Below are positions 12,500 through 20,091 of a stretch of DNA of 20,958 nt, piece by piece. The stretch lies in contig CAZPJD010000012.1 of NCBI GenBank assembly GCA_964586775.1, positions 1 through 20,958 of the forward strand, read 5' to 3'. The stretch's first letter is position 1. Each line of letters opens with the position of its first letter. A program made the position numbers and the translations under genes. The DNA is from JADLEX01 sp964586775 (lineage in GTDB: Bacteria > Lernaellota > Lernaellaia > JACKCT01). The notes beneath the pieces were generated by a model. The model saw nothing but the letters and a program-made list of their open reading frames with translations. It had not been told where the DNA came from and did not search any database.

Positions 12500-14044
12500 T
12501 TAGAAGCCACACCCGCACGCGGAGTTGTCTCGGGTTCGATTCAGGGAATCCGACCCACTGCCGTCATCGTCGTCGACGTTGGGAATCGGATCCCCGTTTC
12601 CACCGCCGTCATCGTCCGGGGCGTCGTCGTCCCAGCTTGATTCGTAGCCGAAGTACGCCGCGACGGCGCCGAACGTCGTTGCGCCGTCGTCGTGATAGGG
12701 TGTTGCGCCGATGATGTCCGCGATTCCGTCCCCGTTGAGGTCTCCGCCGCCTGCGACGGCGCGCCCGAACTCATGCCACGGGCGGTTCGGCGGATCGATG
12801 ATCATCCGCGGCGCTTCGGACAGGCCCTCCGAGGTTCCGCGATAGAAAAAGACGGCGCCGAACACATCAGGATAAGCGTGTTCGGCGTAACCGGCGACAC
12901 CGACAAGCACATCGTCAAAACCGTCCCCATCCACATCGCCGGCCGCGTCGAGCGAAATTCCGTAAAAGCTGTCCGCGTCCTCGTCGCCGACCGCGAAGTC
13001 GACCGGATAACCCGTCCAGTCTGGCGCGGCGGATGGCCCGCCCTCGGAACCCAGGAACAAAAACACCGCGCCCCGTGGACGATTCGGGAGGCGATATCTC
13101 CAAGCCCCCACCAGGATGTCGTTGTACCCGTCTCCGTTGACGTCGCCGACGCCGCGAACGCAGTCCGCGAAATTGGAGTACAGATCCTGATCCGACTTGA
13201 AACTCCATCCGGGCGTCGAATCCAGCCCATCATCAGACCCGAAGTACACGTGAACTGCGCCGTACCGGCCCGACGATGTCTGATACTCGGGCTGACCGAC
13301 GACCACGTCGTCATATCCATCGCCGTTTACATCGCCCGCGCCATCGAGAGCGTATCCAAAGTCGCCGAGAGGCGCCGGAGGATACAGCACGATCGGGTCG
13401 TCGGCGAGATCGTTTTGCGACCCCAAATACAGGTACGCCGCGCCATTCTTCCCCTTCATCGGAGTTGCGAACGGCGCGCCGATCAAAACGTCGTCAAACC
13501 CGTCCGCATTCACGTCGCCGGCGGACGCGACAGCGTAGCCGAACCACGATGCCTTCTGCGCGCCATGTATGACGCGATCGGGAGAGACGGCGGGCCCCTG
13601 CGAAGAACCAAGAAACAGGTAGACATCGCCCGGGGTCGTGCGGCCAAGATCGAGATTCCCCCGCGCGCCGACGACGAGGTCGTCAAATCCGTCCCCGTTC
13701 ACGTCGCCGGCCCCGGAGACCGACGTCCCCAGGAACGATCGGGCTTCGCCGCTGGTCGTCCACCATGCCGCCTCGGTCGTCGGACCCAAAACGGACCCTG
13801 GGAACAGATACGCAGCGCCCTCGTCATCCTGCGTGATCGAAAGCGTTTCGGCGCCAACGAGAAGATCATCGAATCCATCGCCGTTGACATCGCCCGCGAT
13901 CGCAACGCTTTTTCCGAAGTCACCGCCGTCTCCGATGTGGGTCCAATTCGGCCACCTCGGCAATGCGTCGGCGAACGCGGTCATCGTTGCACCAAGAACA
14001 AACAACGACGCGATGACAAGCACGATTCGGGAAACACAATTCAT
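12500..14044 (-). CDS. Secreted seven-bladed FG-GAP (integrin-alpha-like) beta-propeller protein with Asp-rich tail
   Basis: This 514-residue protein has a signal peptide (cleavage near AFA, residue 25) and seven FG-GAP/calcium-loop repeats of the form AGDVNGDGFDDLLVGA. They start at about residues 50, 112, 175, 236, 299, 368 and 433, a complete seven-bladed propeller. Each blade carries a DxDxDG-type calcium loop (the third reads DVNADGFDD). Residues 472-495 form an Asp-rich segment, and the chain ends in the odd terminus DNSACGCGF. Such propellers usually mediate extracellular binding or adhesion; no enzyme domain is attached. There is no C-terminal membrane helix, so it is not a standard MYXO-CTERM protein. 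ATG 14044 was chosen for the signal peptide and the GGGGG upstream; two more upstream ATGs exist in frame. Confidence 0.9.
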   Translation of the reverse strand: MNCVSRIVLVIASLFVLGATMTAFADALPRWPNWTHIGDGGDFGKSVAIAGDVNGDGFDDLLVGAETLSITQDDEGAAYLFPGSVLGPTTEAAWWTTSGEARSFLGTSVSGAGDVNGDGFDDLVVGARGNLDLGRTTPGDVYLFLGSSQGPAVSPDRVIHGAQKASWFGYAVASAGDVNADGFDDVLIGAPFATPMKGKNGAAYLYLGSQNDLADDPIVLYPPAPLGDFGYALDGAGDVNGDGYDDVVVGQPEYQTSSGRYGAVHVYFGSDDGLDSTPGWSFKSDQDLYSNFADCVRGVGDVNGDGYNDILVGAWRYRLPNRPRGAVFLFLGSEGGPSAAPDWTGYPVDFAVGDEDADSFYGISLDAAGDVDGDGFDDVLVGVAGYAEHAYPDVFGAVFFYRGTSEGLSEAPRMIIDPPNRPWHEFGRAVAGGGDLNGDGIADIIGATPYHDDGATTFGAVAAYFGYESSWDDDAPDDDGGGNGDPIPNVDDDDGSGSDSLNRTRDNSACGCGF

Positions 14045-14258
14045 CACAGCCCCCAAAGTGGGCATTTTCACACTAAAGAAGTTGTCCAGATTTGGCAACG
14101 AAAAACTGCACTCCATGAGGAAACAAAGCGCGGTAAAGCCCTTCCCTACGCGGCGAACCTACACCTCCCCACCGGCTCGCGATGAGGCTGCCCTTCGGCG
14201 GCGAGACATCGAATGCCCGGTCTGGGACTTCACTCCCGCCGAAATTTCCCGGCGCCCA

Positions 14259-14287
14259 TGGCCAATGCGCCGCGCCGTGATTATGCT
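14259..14287 (+). promoter_or_regulatory. Weak sigma-70-like promoter in the FG-GAP / small membrane protein divergent gap
   Basis: TGGCCA (14259-14264) and TATGCT (14282-14287) are 17 nt apart, each matching four of six consensus bases, ahead of ATG 14329. The 284-bp gap (14045-14328) between the divergent genes otherwise shows only a 6-bp hairpin, GCCGCC/GGCGGC, just before the ribosome-binding site, and no gene. Confidence 0.25.
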
Positions 14288-14328
14288 TTCATGTCGCCGC
14301 CCAAACCGGCGGCCGAGGGGAGCGGGCC

Positions 14329-14571
14329 ATGAAAATCGCCCTGTATATTGCGGCGATCTGCGCGGCGGCCTTTGTGCTGGATCGCCTGATGCTCGCCGCC
14401 GAGGCGCGCGGGTGGATCTATTGGCGCAAGAAAAAGGCGTCGCCGGGCACCGTCGCGCTCGCCATGCTCGAACTCGAATCCATCGTCTCGCCCGCCAAGC
14501 GGCACGTCATCGAACAAAAACGCCAAGAGCAAGCGGACGAGGATGACGAAGGCGATCCCCCAACCACCTGA
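14329..14571 (+). CDS. Small single-helix membrane protein, possibly DUF6191-like
   Basis: This 80-residue protein has an N-terminal transmembrane helix (about residues 3-26), a short basic/aromatic stretch (GWIYWRKKK), an amphipathic segment (VALAMLELESIVSPAKRH), and an acidic end (QADEDDEGDPP). The architecture of a membrane helix, an RxxxWR-type basic patch, a SP/SKRH motif and an acidic C-terminus recalls the small DUF6191 proteins known from Actinobacteria; I recall this from memory and have not searched it. The start is supported by GAGGGGAG upstream. Its last 29 nt overlap the start of the following glycosyltransferase-like gene, so the two are translationally linked and may work together. 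Confidence 0.7.
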   Translation: MKIALYIAAICAAAFVLDRLMLAAEARGWIYWRKKKASPGTVALAMLELESIVSPAKRHVIEQKRQEQADEDDEGDPPTT

Positions 14572-16192
14572 CGCGGCCCAAACGCCCGACGACGCGCCGA
14601 GCCCCGACCGCGCGTGGATCGCCCTCGTCGCGATCGTCGCCGCGCAGGCGCTCGTCAACGCGTGGTTCACGTCGCGCATGGCCACGCGGCTGTACGGCGA
14701 CGAGGTCGGGCATCTGCAAACAATCATGTGGACGTTTCGGCACGGCCCGGCGCAGATCTGGGGCGGCGTCTACACGCCGCTTTACTATCTCGTCGCGTCG
14801 GCGCTGCACGTCGTTTTCGGTCCGTCGATCCAGGTCGATATCGCCGCCAACATCCCCTTTCACGCCGCGCTCGTGTGGGGCACGCACGGCATTGCGCGGC
14901 ACTTGACGCGCTCGTCGCGCGCGGGGGTCGTCGCCGGGATCCTCGTCACCGCGCTCCCGCTGGCGGCGGGGCTCTCGCGCATGGCGATGCTCGACTTCGC
15001 GTCGATCGGCATGGTCGCGCTCGCGTTTCGGCTGCTGCTCGACACGCAGTCGTTTTCCGACCGCCGCCGCGCGCTGGCGTTCGGCGTCGCGGCGGGGCTC
15101 GGCACGCTCACGCGCGACAACTTCCCCATCCTGCTCGCGGGGCCATCGCTCGTGGAATTCGTCGCGATGATCCGCGAATCGAGCGCGACGCGCCGCCGCG
15201 CGAAATTCACGAACCTCGCGCTCGCGGCGGCGATTTCCATCGCGATCGCGATGACGTGGTACGGCGTAAACTTCGCGAACAAGATTCGCGGCGGCGCGAT
15301 CCGCGTGACGCTGGCGGGGAATCTGGCGAACGAGCCGATCTGGTCGTGGAACAACTGGATGTTTTATCCGTTCACCGTGGCCGACATCGGCCTCGGCCCG
15401 TGGCTGTTTCCCATCTTCGTCGCCGCCGCCGTTTGGTTTTTCGCGCGCCGAAACCTAGGGCGCGCGCATCTGGCGGCGTTTTTCGCCGTGCCGTGGATCG
15501 TGTTTTCGTGCCTCGACTGGAAGCTCGCGCACTATGTCGCCCCGTGGGCGTGCGGATTCGCGGCGATCCTCGCGGCGGGGCTTGCCGCGATCGGCGCGCG
15601 GCCGTGGCGGATCTTCGCGCACGTCGCGGTGCTGGGAATCGCGCTCGCGGGGTGGCTCGGCATGGCGACGAACGCGATCCCCCGCGAATGGCTGAATCAG
15701 AACAACTGGTGGGCGAAGCCGATGGGGGTGCGTTGGACGGCTTTCGATTACCAGCAGGACCTGCACATCGGCCCGCCGCGCACGTGGGAGACCACGCAAA
15801 TCGACGAGCTGTGCGCCCGGCTCGGCGAGGCGGCGCGCGGGCGCGAGCGACCGATGATCGTGGCGCGTCTGCTGAATGCGCCGACGCCCGAGGGCGCGAG
15901 CGACGTGGAGCACCCCTTCGCCTTTCCGCTCACCTACACGCTGGCGCGCGACGGCGCGAACGTCGAAATCAAGGATGTGAAATTCGGCGACGACGGAAGC
16001 CTCGCCATGTACTGGGCGTCGGAGACGCTCAGACCGCCGGAAAAGTGGATCGAGGACGCGGCGTATCTGCTCGCGCCCAAGGGCTTCGACGCGCCCGCGT
16101 TTTTGGGGCAGAGCGACGCGTGGAGCGCGGTGGGAACGTACCGCCACCTCGACCGGGAGCACATGTTGTTCGAGAAACGGCTCTCGCCTTAG
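14543..16192 (+). CDS. Polytopic membrane protein, GT-C/PMT-like glycosyltransferase
   Basis: This 549-residue protein has an N-terminal helix followed by the periplasmic motif RLYGDEVGHLQ; the Asp53-Glu54 pair is placed like the catalytic acidic residues of ArnT/PMT-family GT-C enzymes. About nine further helices follow, ending near residue 375, then a soluble C-terminal domain of some 170 residues. GGVYTPLYYLV (about 74-84) and GLGTLTRDNFP (about 186-196) fit the family's conserved loops. It likely transfers a sugar from a lipid-phosphate donor on the outer face of the inner membrane; the acceptor is unknown. ATG 14543 lies inside the preceding small gene. The stop TAG shares bases with the stop of dctM on the other strand (TTAG, 16189-16192). 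Confidence 0.78.
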   Translation: MTKAIPQPPDAAQTPDDAPSPDRAWIALVAIVAAQALVNAWFTSRMATRLYGDEVGHLQTIMWTFRHGPAQIWGGVYTPLYYLVASALHVVFGPSIQVDIAANIPFHAALVWGTHGIARHLTRSSRAGVVAGILVTALPLAAGLSRMAMLDFASIGMVALAFRLLLDTQSFSDRRRALAFGVAAGLGTLTRDNFPILLAGPSLVEFVAMIRESSATRRRAKFTNLALAAAISIAIAMTWYGVNFANKIRGGAIRVTLAGNLANEPIWSWNNWMFYPFTVADIGLGPWLFPIFVAAAVWFFARRNLGRAHLAAFFAVPWIVFSCLDWKLAHYVAPWACGFAAILAAGLAAIGARPWRIFAHVAVLGIALAGWLGMATNAIPREWLNQNNWWAKPMGVRWTAFDYQQDLHIGPPRTWETTQIDELCARLGEAARGRERPMIVARLLNAPTPEGASDVEHPFAFPLTYTLARDGANVEIKDVKFGDDGSLAMYWASETLRPPEKWIEDAAYLLAPKGFDAPAFLGQSDAWSAVGTYRHLDREHMLFEKRLSP

Positions 16193-17436
16193 CGCACGAA
16201 TACGAGCGACAGCGTCGGCCAGTAGGTGATGAGCGCGACCGTGAGCAGCAGCAGAATCAGGAACGGAATCGTCGCGACATAAAGCTGCACGACGGGGCGC
16301 TCGAACCGGAACGACGCGATGAACAGGTTCATGCCCACCGGCGGCGTGCAATACCCGATCTGCATATTCGCGAGAAAGATGATGCCCAGATGAACGCGGT
16401 CGATGCCGTACAGATCGGCCATGGGCAGGATCAGCGGCAGCACGATGACGAGCGCCGAGAAGATGTCGAGCAGGCAGCCGAGCACGAGCAGAAAGAGGTT
16501 AAGCAGCAGCAGGAAGGTGAGCGGGCTCGACACGTGCTTCTGCGTGAATTCGAGGAGCTTCACCGGCACCTGCGCGTCGATCAGGTAGTTGGTGGACGCG
16601 TAAGACACCGAGAGGATGACGAGGATGCCGCCGACGAGGACCATCGAGTCGCGCATCACGCCGGGCAGGCGGCGCAGCGGGATCTCGCGATAGATGAAGA
16701 CCTCGACGACGAGCACGTAGACGGCGGTGACGGCGGCGGCTTCGCTGACGGCGAAGAATCCACTGTAGATGCCGCCGAGTACCACGAAGGGCAGCGGCGC
16801 TTCCCACGCCGCGCCGCGCAGCGACGCCCATACCTCGGACCACGCGAATTTTTGCAGAGGGATGCGCGCGGCCCGGCCCTCGTACATGGCGTAGGCCGAC
16901 AGCAAAAAGACCATCATCAGGCCCGGCAGGATGCCCGCGAGGAACATGTGATCGACGCTGACCTCGGCGACGATGCCGTAGAGAATCAGCGGAATCGACG
17001 GCGCGAAGAGAAGGCCCAGGCTCCCCGCCGTGGTGAGCAGGCCCAGGTTGAAGTTTTCGCGGTAGCCCTCGCTCGCCATCGCGGGGAACAGCAGCGCACC
17101 GAGCGCCACGATCGTGACCCCCGACGCGCCGGTCAGCGCGGTGAACATGGCGCATGCGACAAGCGCGACGATCGGCAGCCCGCCGGGCATCCAGCCCAGC
17201 AGCGCCTTCGACGCGCGCACGATGCGCCCGGGCGCGCCGCTTTCGCCCATGATGTATCCCGCGAAGGTAAAGAGCGGGATGGCGAGGAGCACCGGCGTGT
17301 CGGCGATGCGGTAGATCTCGATCGCGACGGCGGACAAATCGATGCCCGACTTGTGGAAGCCGCGCAGCGCGGTGGCCGCGATGATCGTGAACAGCGGCGC
17401 GCCGAGCAGGGCGAAGATCGCGATGAGCACCGGCAT
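16189..17436 (-). CDS. dctM: TRAP transporter large permease subunit DctM
   Basis: This 415-residue protein with about twelve hydrophobic segments forms the sodium-coupled transport domain of a tripartite ATP-independent periplasmic transporter. Family-typical stretches are AIPLFTFAGYIMGESG, ALTGASGVTIVALG and the near C-terminal IGYCTPPVGMNLF. It is the last gene of the operon tatT-dctP-dctQ-dctM. Its ATG overlaps the dctQ stop by one base (TGATG), and GGAAGG in the dctQ 3' end is the ribosome-binding site, so the permease subunits are made in a coupled fashion. The gene ends tail to tail with a glycosyltransferase-like gene and no terminator is visible. Confidence 0.95.
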   Translation of the reverse strand: MPVLIAIFALLGAPLFTIIAATALRGFHKSGIDLSAVAIEIYRIADTPVLLAIPLFTFAGYIMGESGAPGRIVRASKALLGWMPGGLPIVALVACAMFTALTGASGVTIVALGALLFPAMASEGYRENFNLGLLTTAGSLGLLFAPSIPLILYGIVAEVSVDHMFLAGILPGLMMVFLLSAYAMYEGRAARIPLQKFAWSEVWASLRGAAWEAPLPFVVLGGIYSGFFAVSEAAAVTAVYVLVVEVFIYREIPLRRLPGVMRDSMVLVGGILVILSVSYASTNYLIDAQVPVKLLEFTQKHVSSPLTFLLLLNLFLLVLGCLLDIFSALVIVLPLILPMADLYGIDRVHLGIIFLANMQIGYCTPPVGMNLFIASFRFERPVVQLYVATIPFLILLLLTVALITYWPTLSLVFVR

Positions 17437-17966
17437 CAGCGGCCGCCTTCCGGCTTCGTTTCGGGCGGCGCGGGGCGCGCGGCCTCGATCGCGTGAAGGA
17501 CGGCGTAGCGCGCGTAACGCAGCGCGATGATCGCGAAGGCGACGGGGATGACGATCTCGACCTTCCACGCGGGCAGATCGAGGAAGGTCTTCGAGCCGAA
17601 CTCGATTTCGTTTTTGATGAGGCCATATCCGGCGTAAGCGACGAGACCCGAGATCGACGCGGCGAAGGAATCGGTCGCCACGCGGATCGCCGCCTGCGCG
17701 CGTTTGGGAACGAACTTCGACACGACATCCACGGTGATGTGTTTGTCCTCGCGGGTGGCGATGGCCGCGCCGAGCAGCCCGACCCACAGCACCAGGTGGC
17801 GAAGCATCGGGTCGGCCCACAGGAAGCCGGTGTCGAACAGGTTGCGCAGGACGATTTGCCCCACGGCGAGCAGCATCATCACGCCGAGCAGCGCGGCGAG
17901 GAACATGTCCTCCGCCGCGTGCACGAACGCGAGCGCCCGCGCGAGGCCGGTCTTGTTCTCGGTCAA
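17436..17966 (-). CDS. dctQ: TRAP transporter small permease subunit DctQ
   Basis: This 176-residue protein has the four membrane helices of the DctQ family. The family core is clear: VGQIVLRNLFDTGFLWADPMLRHLVLWVGLLGAAIATRE, read in two overlapping segments around residues 35-73, followed by KHITVDVV. DctQ packs against DctM as a membrane scaffold in the transporter. The start appears to be TTG at 17966, one base after the dctP stop, with AAAGG 8 nt upstream; the next in-frame ATG would remove the amphipathic N-terminal helix. Confidence 0.93.
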   Translation of the reverse strand: MTENKTGLARALAFVHAAEDMFLAALLGVMMLLAVGQIVLRNLFDTGFLWADPMLRHLVLWVGLLGAAIATREDKHITVDVVSKFVPKRAQAAIRVATDSFAASISGLVAYAGYGLIKNEIEFGSKTFLDLPAWKVEIVIPVAFAIIALRYARYAVLHAIEAARPAPPETKPEGGR

Positions 17967-17967
17967 A

Positions 17968-18975
17968 CTACTGACCTTTGGACTTGCGATAGGCGTCGAG
18001 GATACTCTGCACCTTCTGCACCATTTCGGGCGAGAACTCCTTCATCCCCGTCAGCTTGGCCGTGGCCTTTTGCGCCACGTCGGTGATCTGCTGGTCGCCC
18101 TCGGGCGTGAAGTCGGTGAATTGCAGACCCTGCTTGGTAAGCGTCTGCATCGCCGCCTCGTTGGACTTGCGCACGCTCGCGTCGAGCGTCTTCATGTGCT
18201 TCGCGAAGACCGTGCGCACGGTCGCCTGATCCTCGGGCGAGAGCTTGTCGAAGCGCGGTTTGGCGAAGGCGAGCGTGCTGTAGATGTAGATGAGCGGCTT
18301 TTTGCCGACGTACTTGGACTCGGTGTACCACTGAAGCGTCACCGCACCCACCGGCGGGTTGGCGTAGGTGTCGAGAATGCCCGTCTTGAGGCTGGTGAAC
18401 ACGTCGGAGATCGGCTGCGGAATCGCCGGCACGCCCATCTCCTCGAAGACCGTTTTGCTGATCGGGTCGTTCTCGGGCACCCAGATCTTTTTACCCTTCA
18501 GGTCGCCCAGCGTCTTCACCGGCGTCTTGGACATCAGATACGCGAAACCCACCTCGATGTTCGCCACGGGCACATATCCCGCCTTTTCGAGCCCCGCCAT
18601 GATGGTGGGTTCGAGTTGCGGGCGAACGTGATCGACCTCGTCGTACGAGCGGAAGAGCAGCGGCAGGCTCATGATCTGGAAGTCGCGATAGACCGACGAG
18701 ATGCCGCCCGCCGTGAATGTCGCGCCGTCGATCTGGCCGATCTTCATCTTTTTGAGGATCGTGTCGTCCTTGCCCTGCGTGCCGCCGGGAAAGACCTGGA
18801 TCTTCACCCGGTTCTGCGTCGCGGTGGCGATCTCCTGCCCGGCCGCGTTGATGGCTTTCACGGCGTCGGTGCCCTCGGGGGCGAGCGTCGCGACCTTGAG
18901 CACGGTCTGGCCGTATGCGGGGGCGACGAGGGCGCACAGGGCCAGCATCGCGGCGAGTACGACGAGTTTTTTCAC
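17968..18975 (-). CDS. dctP: TRAP transporter substrate-binding protein, DctP family (TatP-like)
   Basis: This 335-residue periplasmic binding protein has a signal peptide cleaved after AYG (about residue 22) and the typical fold signatures: LKVATLAPEGTD at the mature start, SLPLLFRSYDEVDHV (103-117), LGDLKGKKIWVPEND (156-170) and PISDVFTSLKTGILD (188-202). In most DctP proteins the third of these reads GxKIRVP, and its Arg forms the salt bridge to a carboxylate ligand; here Trp165 takes that place. Together with the neighbouring TatT this points to a TatP-type ligand, perhaps hydrophobic and not a simple organic acid. The start is GTG 18975 with AAGGAGAG upstream; it overlaps the tatT stop by 4 nt (GTGA). 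Confidence 0.94.
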   Translation of the reverse strand: MKKLVVLAAMLALCALVAPAYGQTVLKVATLAPEGTDAVKAINAAGQEIATATQNRVKIQVFPGGTQGKDDTILKKMKIGQIDGATFTAGGISSVYRDFQIMSLPLLFRSYDEVDHVRPQLEPTIMAGLEKAGYVPVANIEVGFAYLMSKTPVKTLGDLKGKKIWVPENDPISKTVFEEMGVPAIPQPISDVFTSLKTGILDTYANPPVGAVTLQWYTESKYVGKKPLIYIYSTLAFAKPRFDKLSPEDQATVRTVFAKHMKTLDASVRKSNEAAMQTLTKQGLQFTDFTPEGDQQITDVAQKATAKLTGMKEFSPEMVQKVQSILDAYRKSKGQ

Positions 18976-19883
18976 GGGGTCTCTCCTTCCTCGGTCACGG
19001 GCTCGCCGAACCAGTCCGACGAGCCGTCCAGCAGGGTTTTTGCCTCGCGTTGGGCGAGCGTGTTGACGAGCGTGAGTTCCGGCGCGACGTCCGCCGGAAT
19101 CGCGAGCGCCTCGGTGAGCAATCGATCGTGCAGCTCGCGATCGAAGGCCGGGCGGGCGTACTGTTTCGCGTAGAGAACGTAGGTCATCACGAATTTCCCG
19201 CGACCGATCCGCATGGCCGCGTCGAATTCCTTTTTCCCATCCTCGGGCCGCCCGCCGAGCGCCGCCGGAATCAGCGTGTGCAGCACACCCATGTAGAGGT
19301 GCGGGCTGCCGTAGTAGTACGCCTCGTCGAGTTCCAACAGGCGCTGCGTCATCGACTGGACCTTCGCGAGGTCCGCGATGGCGTTCATGTCGTCGGCGTG
19401 CGCCTGAATCCACGTCGCCCAGGTGCTGACGACCAGAAAGAGCGCGGGCACGTCGTCTTTCGTGAAGGTCGAAAGGCACGGGGCGAACGAGGAATACGGC
19501 TTGTCGTGAAGCGCGGCGAAGGTCGGATTGCGTTGCGACATCGCGCGGATCGCGTAGTCGCGCGCCTTGTCGGACAGAATCTTCGCGCGCTCGGGCTCCT
19601 TGCCGACCAGAAACGCCGACGTGTAGGCCGAGTAGATCTGCGCCGCGCCCGACAGGTAACGCTCGTTGTTGGGATCGCCCTCGAGCACGCCGTCGACAAT
19701 CAGCAGGAACGCCGGGGCGCCGTCGCGCACGAGCTCGGGGTCTTTTTGCTTTTGGACGGCCATCGACAGGTGGTCGACGGCGCCGGAGACGCGTTTTTCG
19801 ACGAGCGACGCGCACCCGCCAAGGGCGAGGATCGAAGCGAGCGCGACGGCGATCGCGCAAAAACGGGAGAAACGGGAGGACAT
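18972..19883 (-). CDS. tatT: TRAP transporter lipoprotein TatT (TPR-like, trimer-forming family)
   Basis: This 303-residue lipoprotein has a signal peptide ending LGGC, with lipidated Cys24. The remainder is helical and matches the TatT family of TPR-protein-associated TRAP transporters (TPATs), described for Treponema pallidum TatT (Tp0956) with TatP. Recognisable family segments are RDGAPAFLLIVDGVLEGDP, ALFLVVSTWATWIQ, RLLELDEAYYYGSPHLYMGV and YARPAFDRELHDRLL. TatT trimers are thought to help deliver ligand to the periplasmic binding protein. It is first in the operon, just ahead of dctP, and overlaps it by 4 nt. ATG 19883 has no clear ribosome-binding site, but it fits the signal peptide and a leader of about 37 nt from the promoter at 19927-19955. 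Confidence 0.9.
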   Translation of the reverse strand: MSSRFSRFCAIAVALASILALGGCASLVEKRVSGAVDHLSMAVQKQKDPELVRDGAPAFLLIVDGVLEGDPNNERYLSGAAQIYSAYTSAFLVGKEPERAKILSDKARDYAIRAMSQRNPTFAALHDKPYSSFAPCLSTFTKDDVPALFLVVSTWATWIQAHADDMNAIADLAKVQSMTQRLLELDEAYYYGSPHLYMGVLHTLIPAALGGRPEDGKKEFDAAMRIGRGKFVMTYVLYAKQYARPAFDRELHDRLLTEALAIPADVAPELTLVNTLAQREAKTLLDGSSDWFGEPVTEEGETP

Positions 19884-19926
19884 GCCGATTATTCGCCGCG
19901 ACGCGGCACTCCAAAAGACGGGCGGC

Positions 19927-19955
19927 ATATTAGGCGGCCCCCCGGACCCTGTCAA
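19927..19955 (-). promoter_or_regulatory. Near-consensus sigma-70 promoter of the TRAP operon
   Basis: The minus strand has TTGACA (19955-19950), an exact -35 box, then 17 nt, then TAATAT (19932-19927), which matches four of six bases of the -10 box. The spacing is ideal. The predicted start near 19920 gives a leader of about 37 nt before tatT. It stands out in this GC-rich DNA and suggests strong, housekeeping-type expression. Confidence 0.75.
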
Positions 19956-19990
19956 AACCGAAGCGTCCGCCGAAGCGAACCGAAAACGAA

Positions 19991-20018
19991 TTGTCGGACC
20001 GACGTGAATCGTGATACA
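19991..20018 (+). promoter_or_regulatory. Candidate promoter/operator for pckA
   Basis: TTGTCG (19991-19996) and GATACA (20013-20018) are 16 nt apart, a mediocre sigma-70 match. The -35 area overlaps an 11-bp palindrome, GTCGG-A-CCGAC (19993-20003), which could be a repressor site. The arms are short enough to arise by chance. Confidence 0.25.
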
Positions 20019-20091
20019 CAAACGGTCGGGCGATTTGGAATGGGTCGCTTCTCGCCCGGAAAAATCCTCCTTCCCGCCAAAGGGGCTGTCC

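Noticed and set aside
9329..12640. Very long open frame on the plus strand across lpxC and the membrane-protein gene
   Set aside because: It is a high-GC antisense shadow: Arg/His/Pro/Ala-rich composition, no ribosome-binding site and no domain, while the opposite strand carries LpxC with all metal ligands and a clear polytopic membrane protein.
14614..17496. Long plus-strand frame crossing the GT-C-like gene and dctM
   Set aside because: It is Arg/Asp/Glu-rich low-complexity translation in the wrong frame of one real gene and antisense to another; no start signal or domain is visible.
20040..20091. Upstream ATG at 20040 as the pckA start
   Set aside because: It is 52 nt upstream and therefore out of frame; GTG 20092 has a ribosome-binding site and begins a family-like N-terminus.
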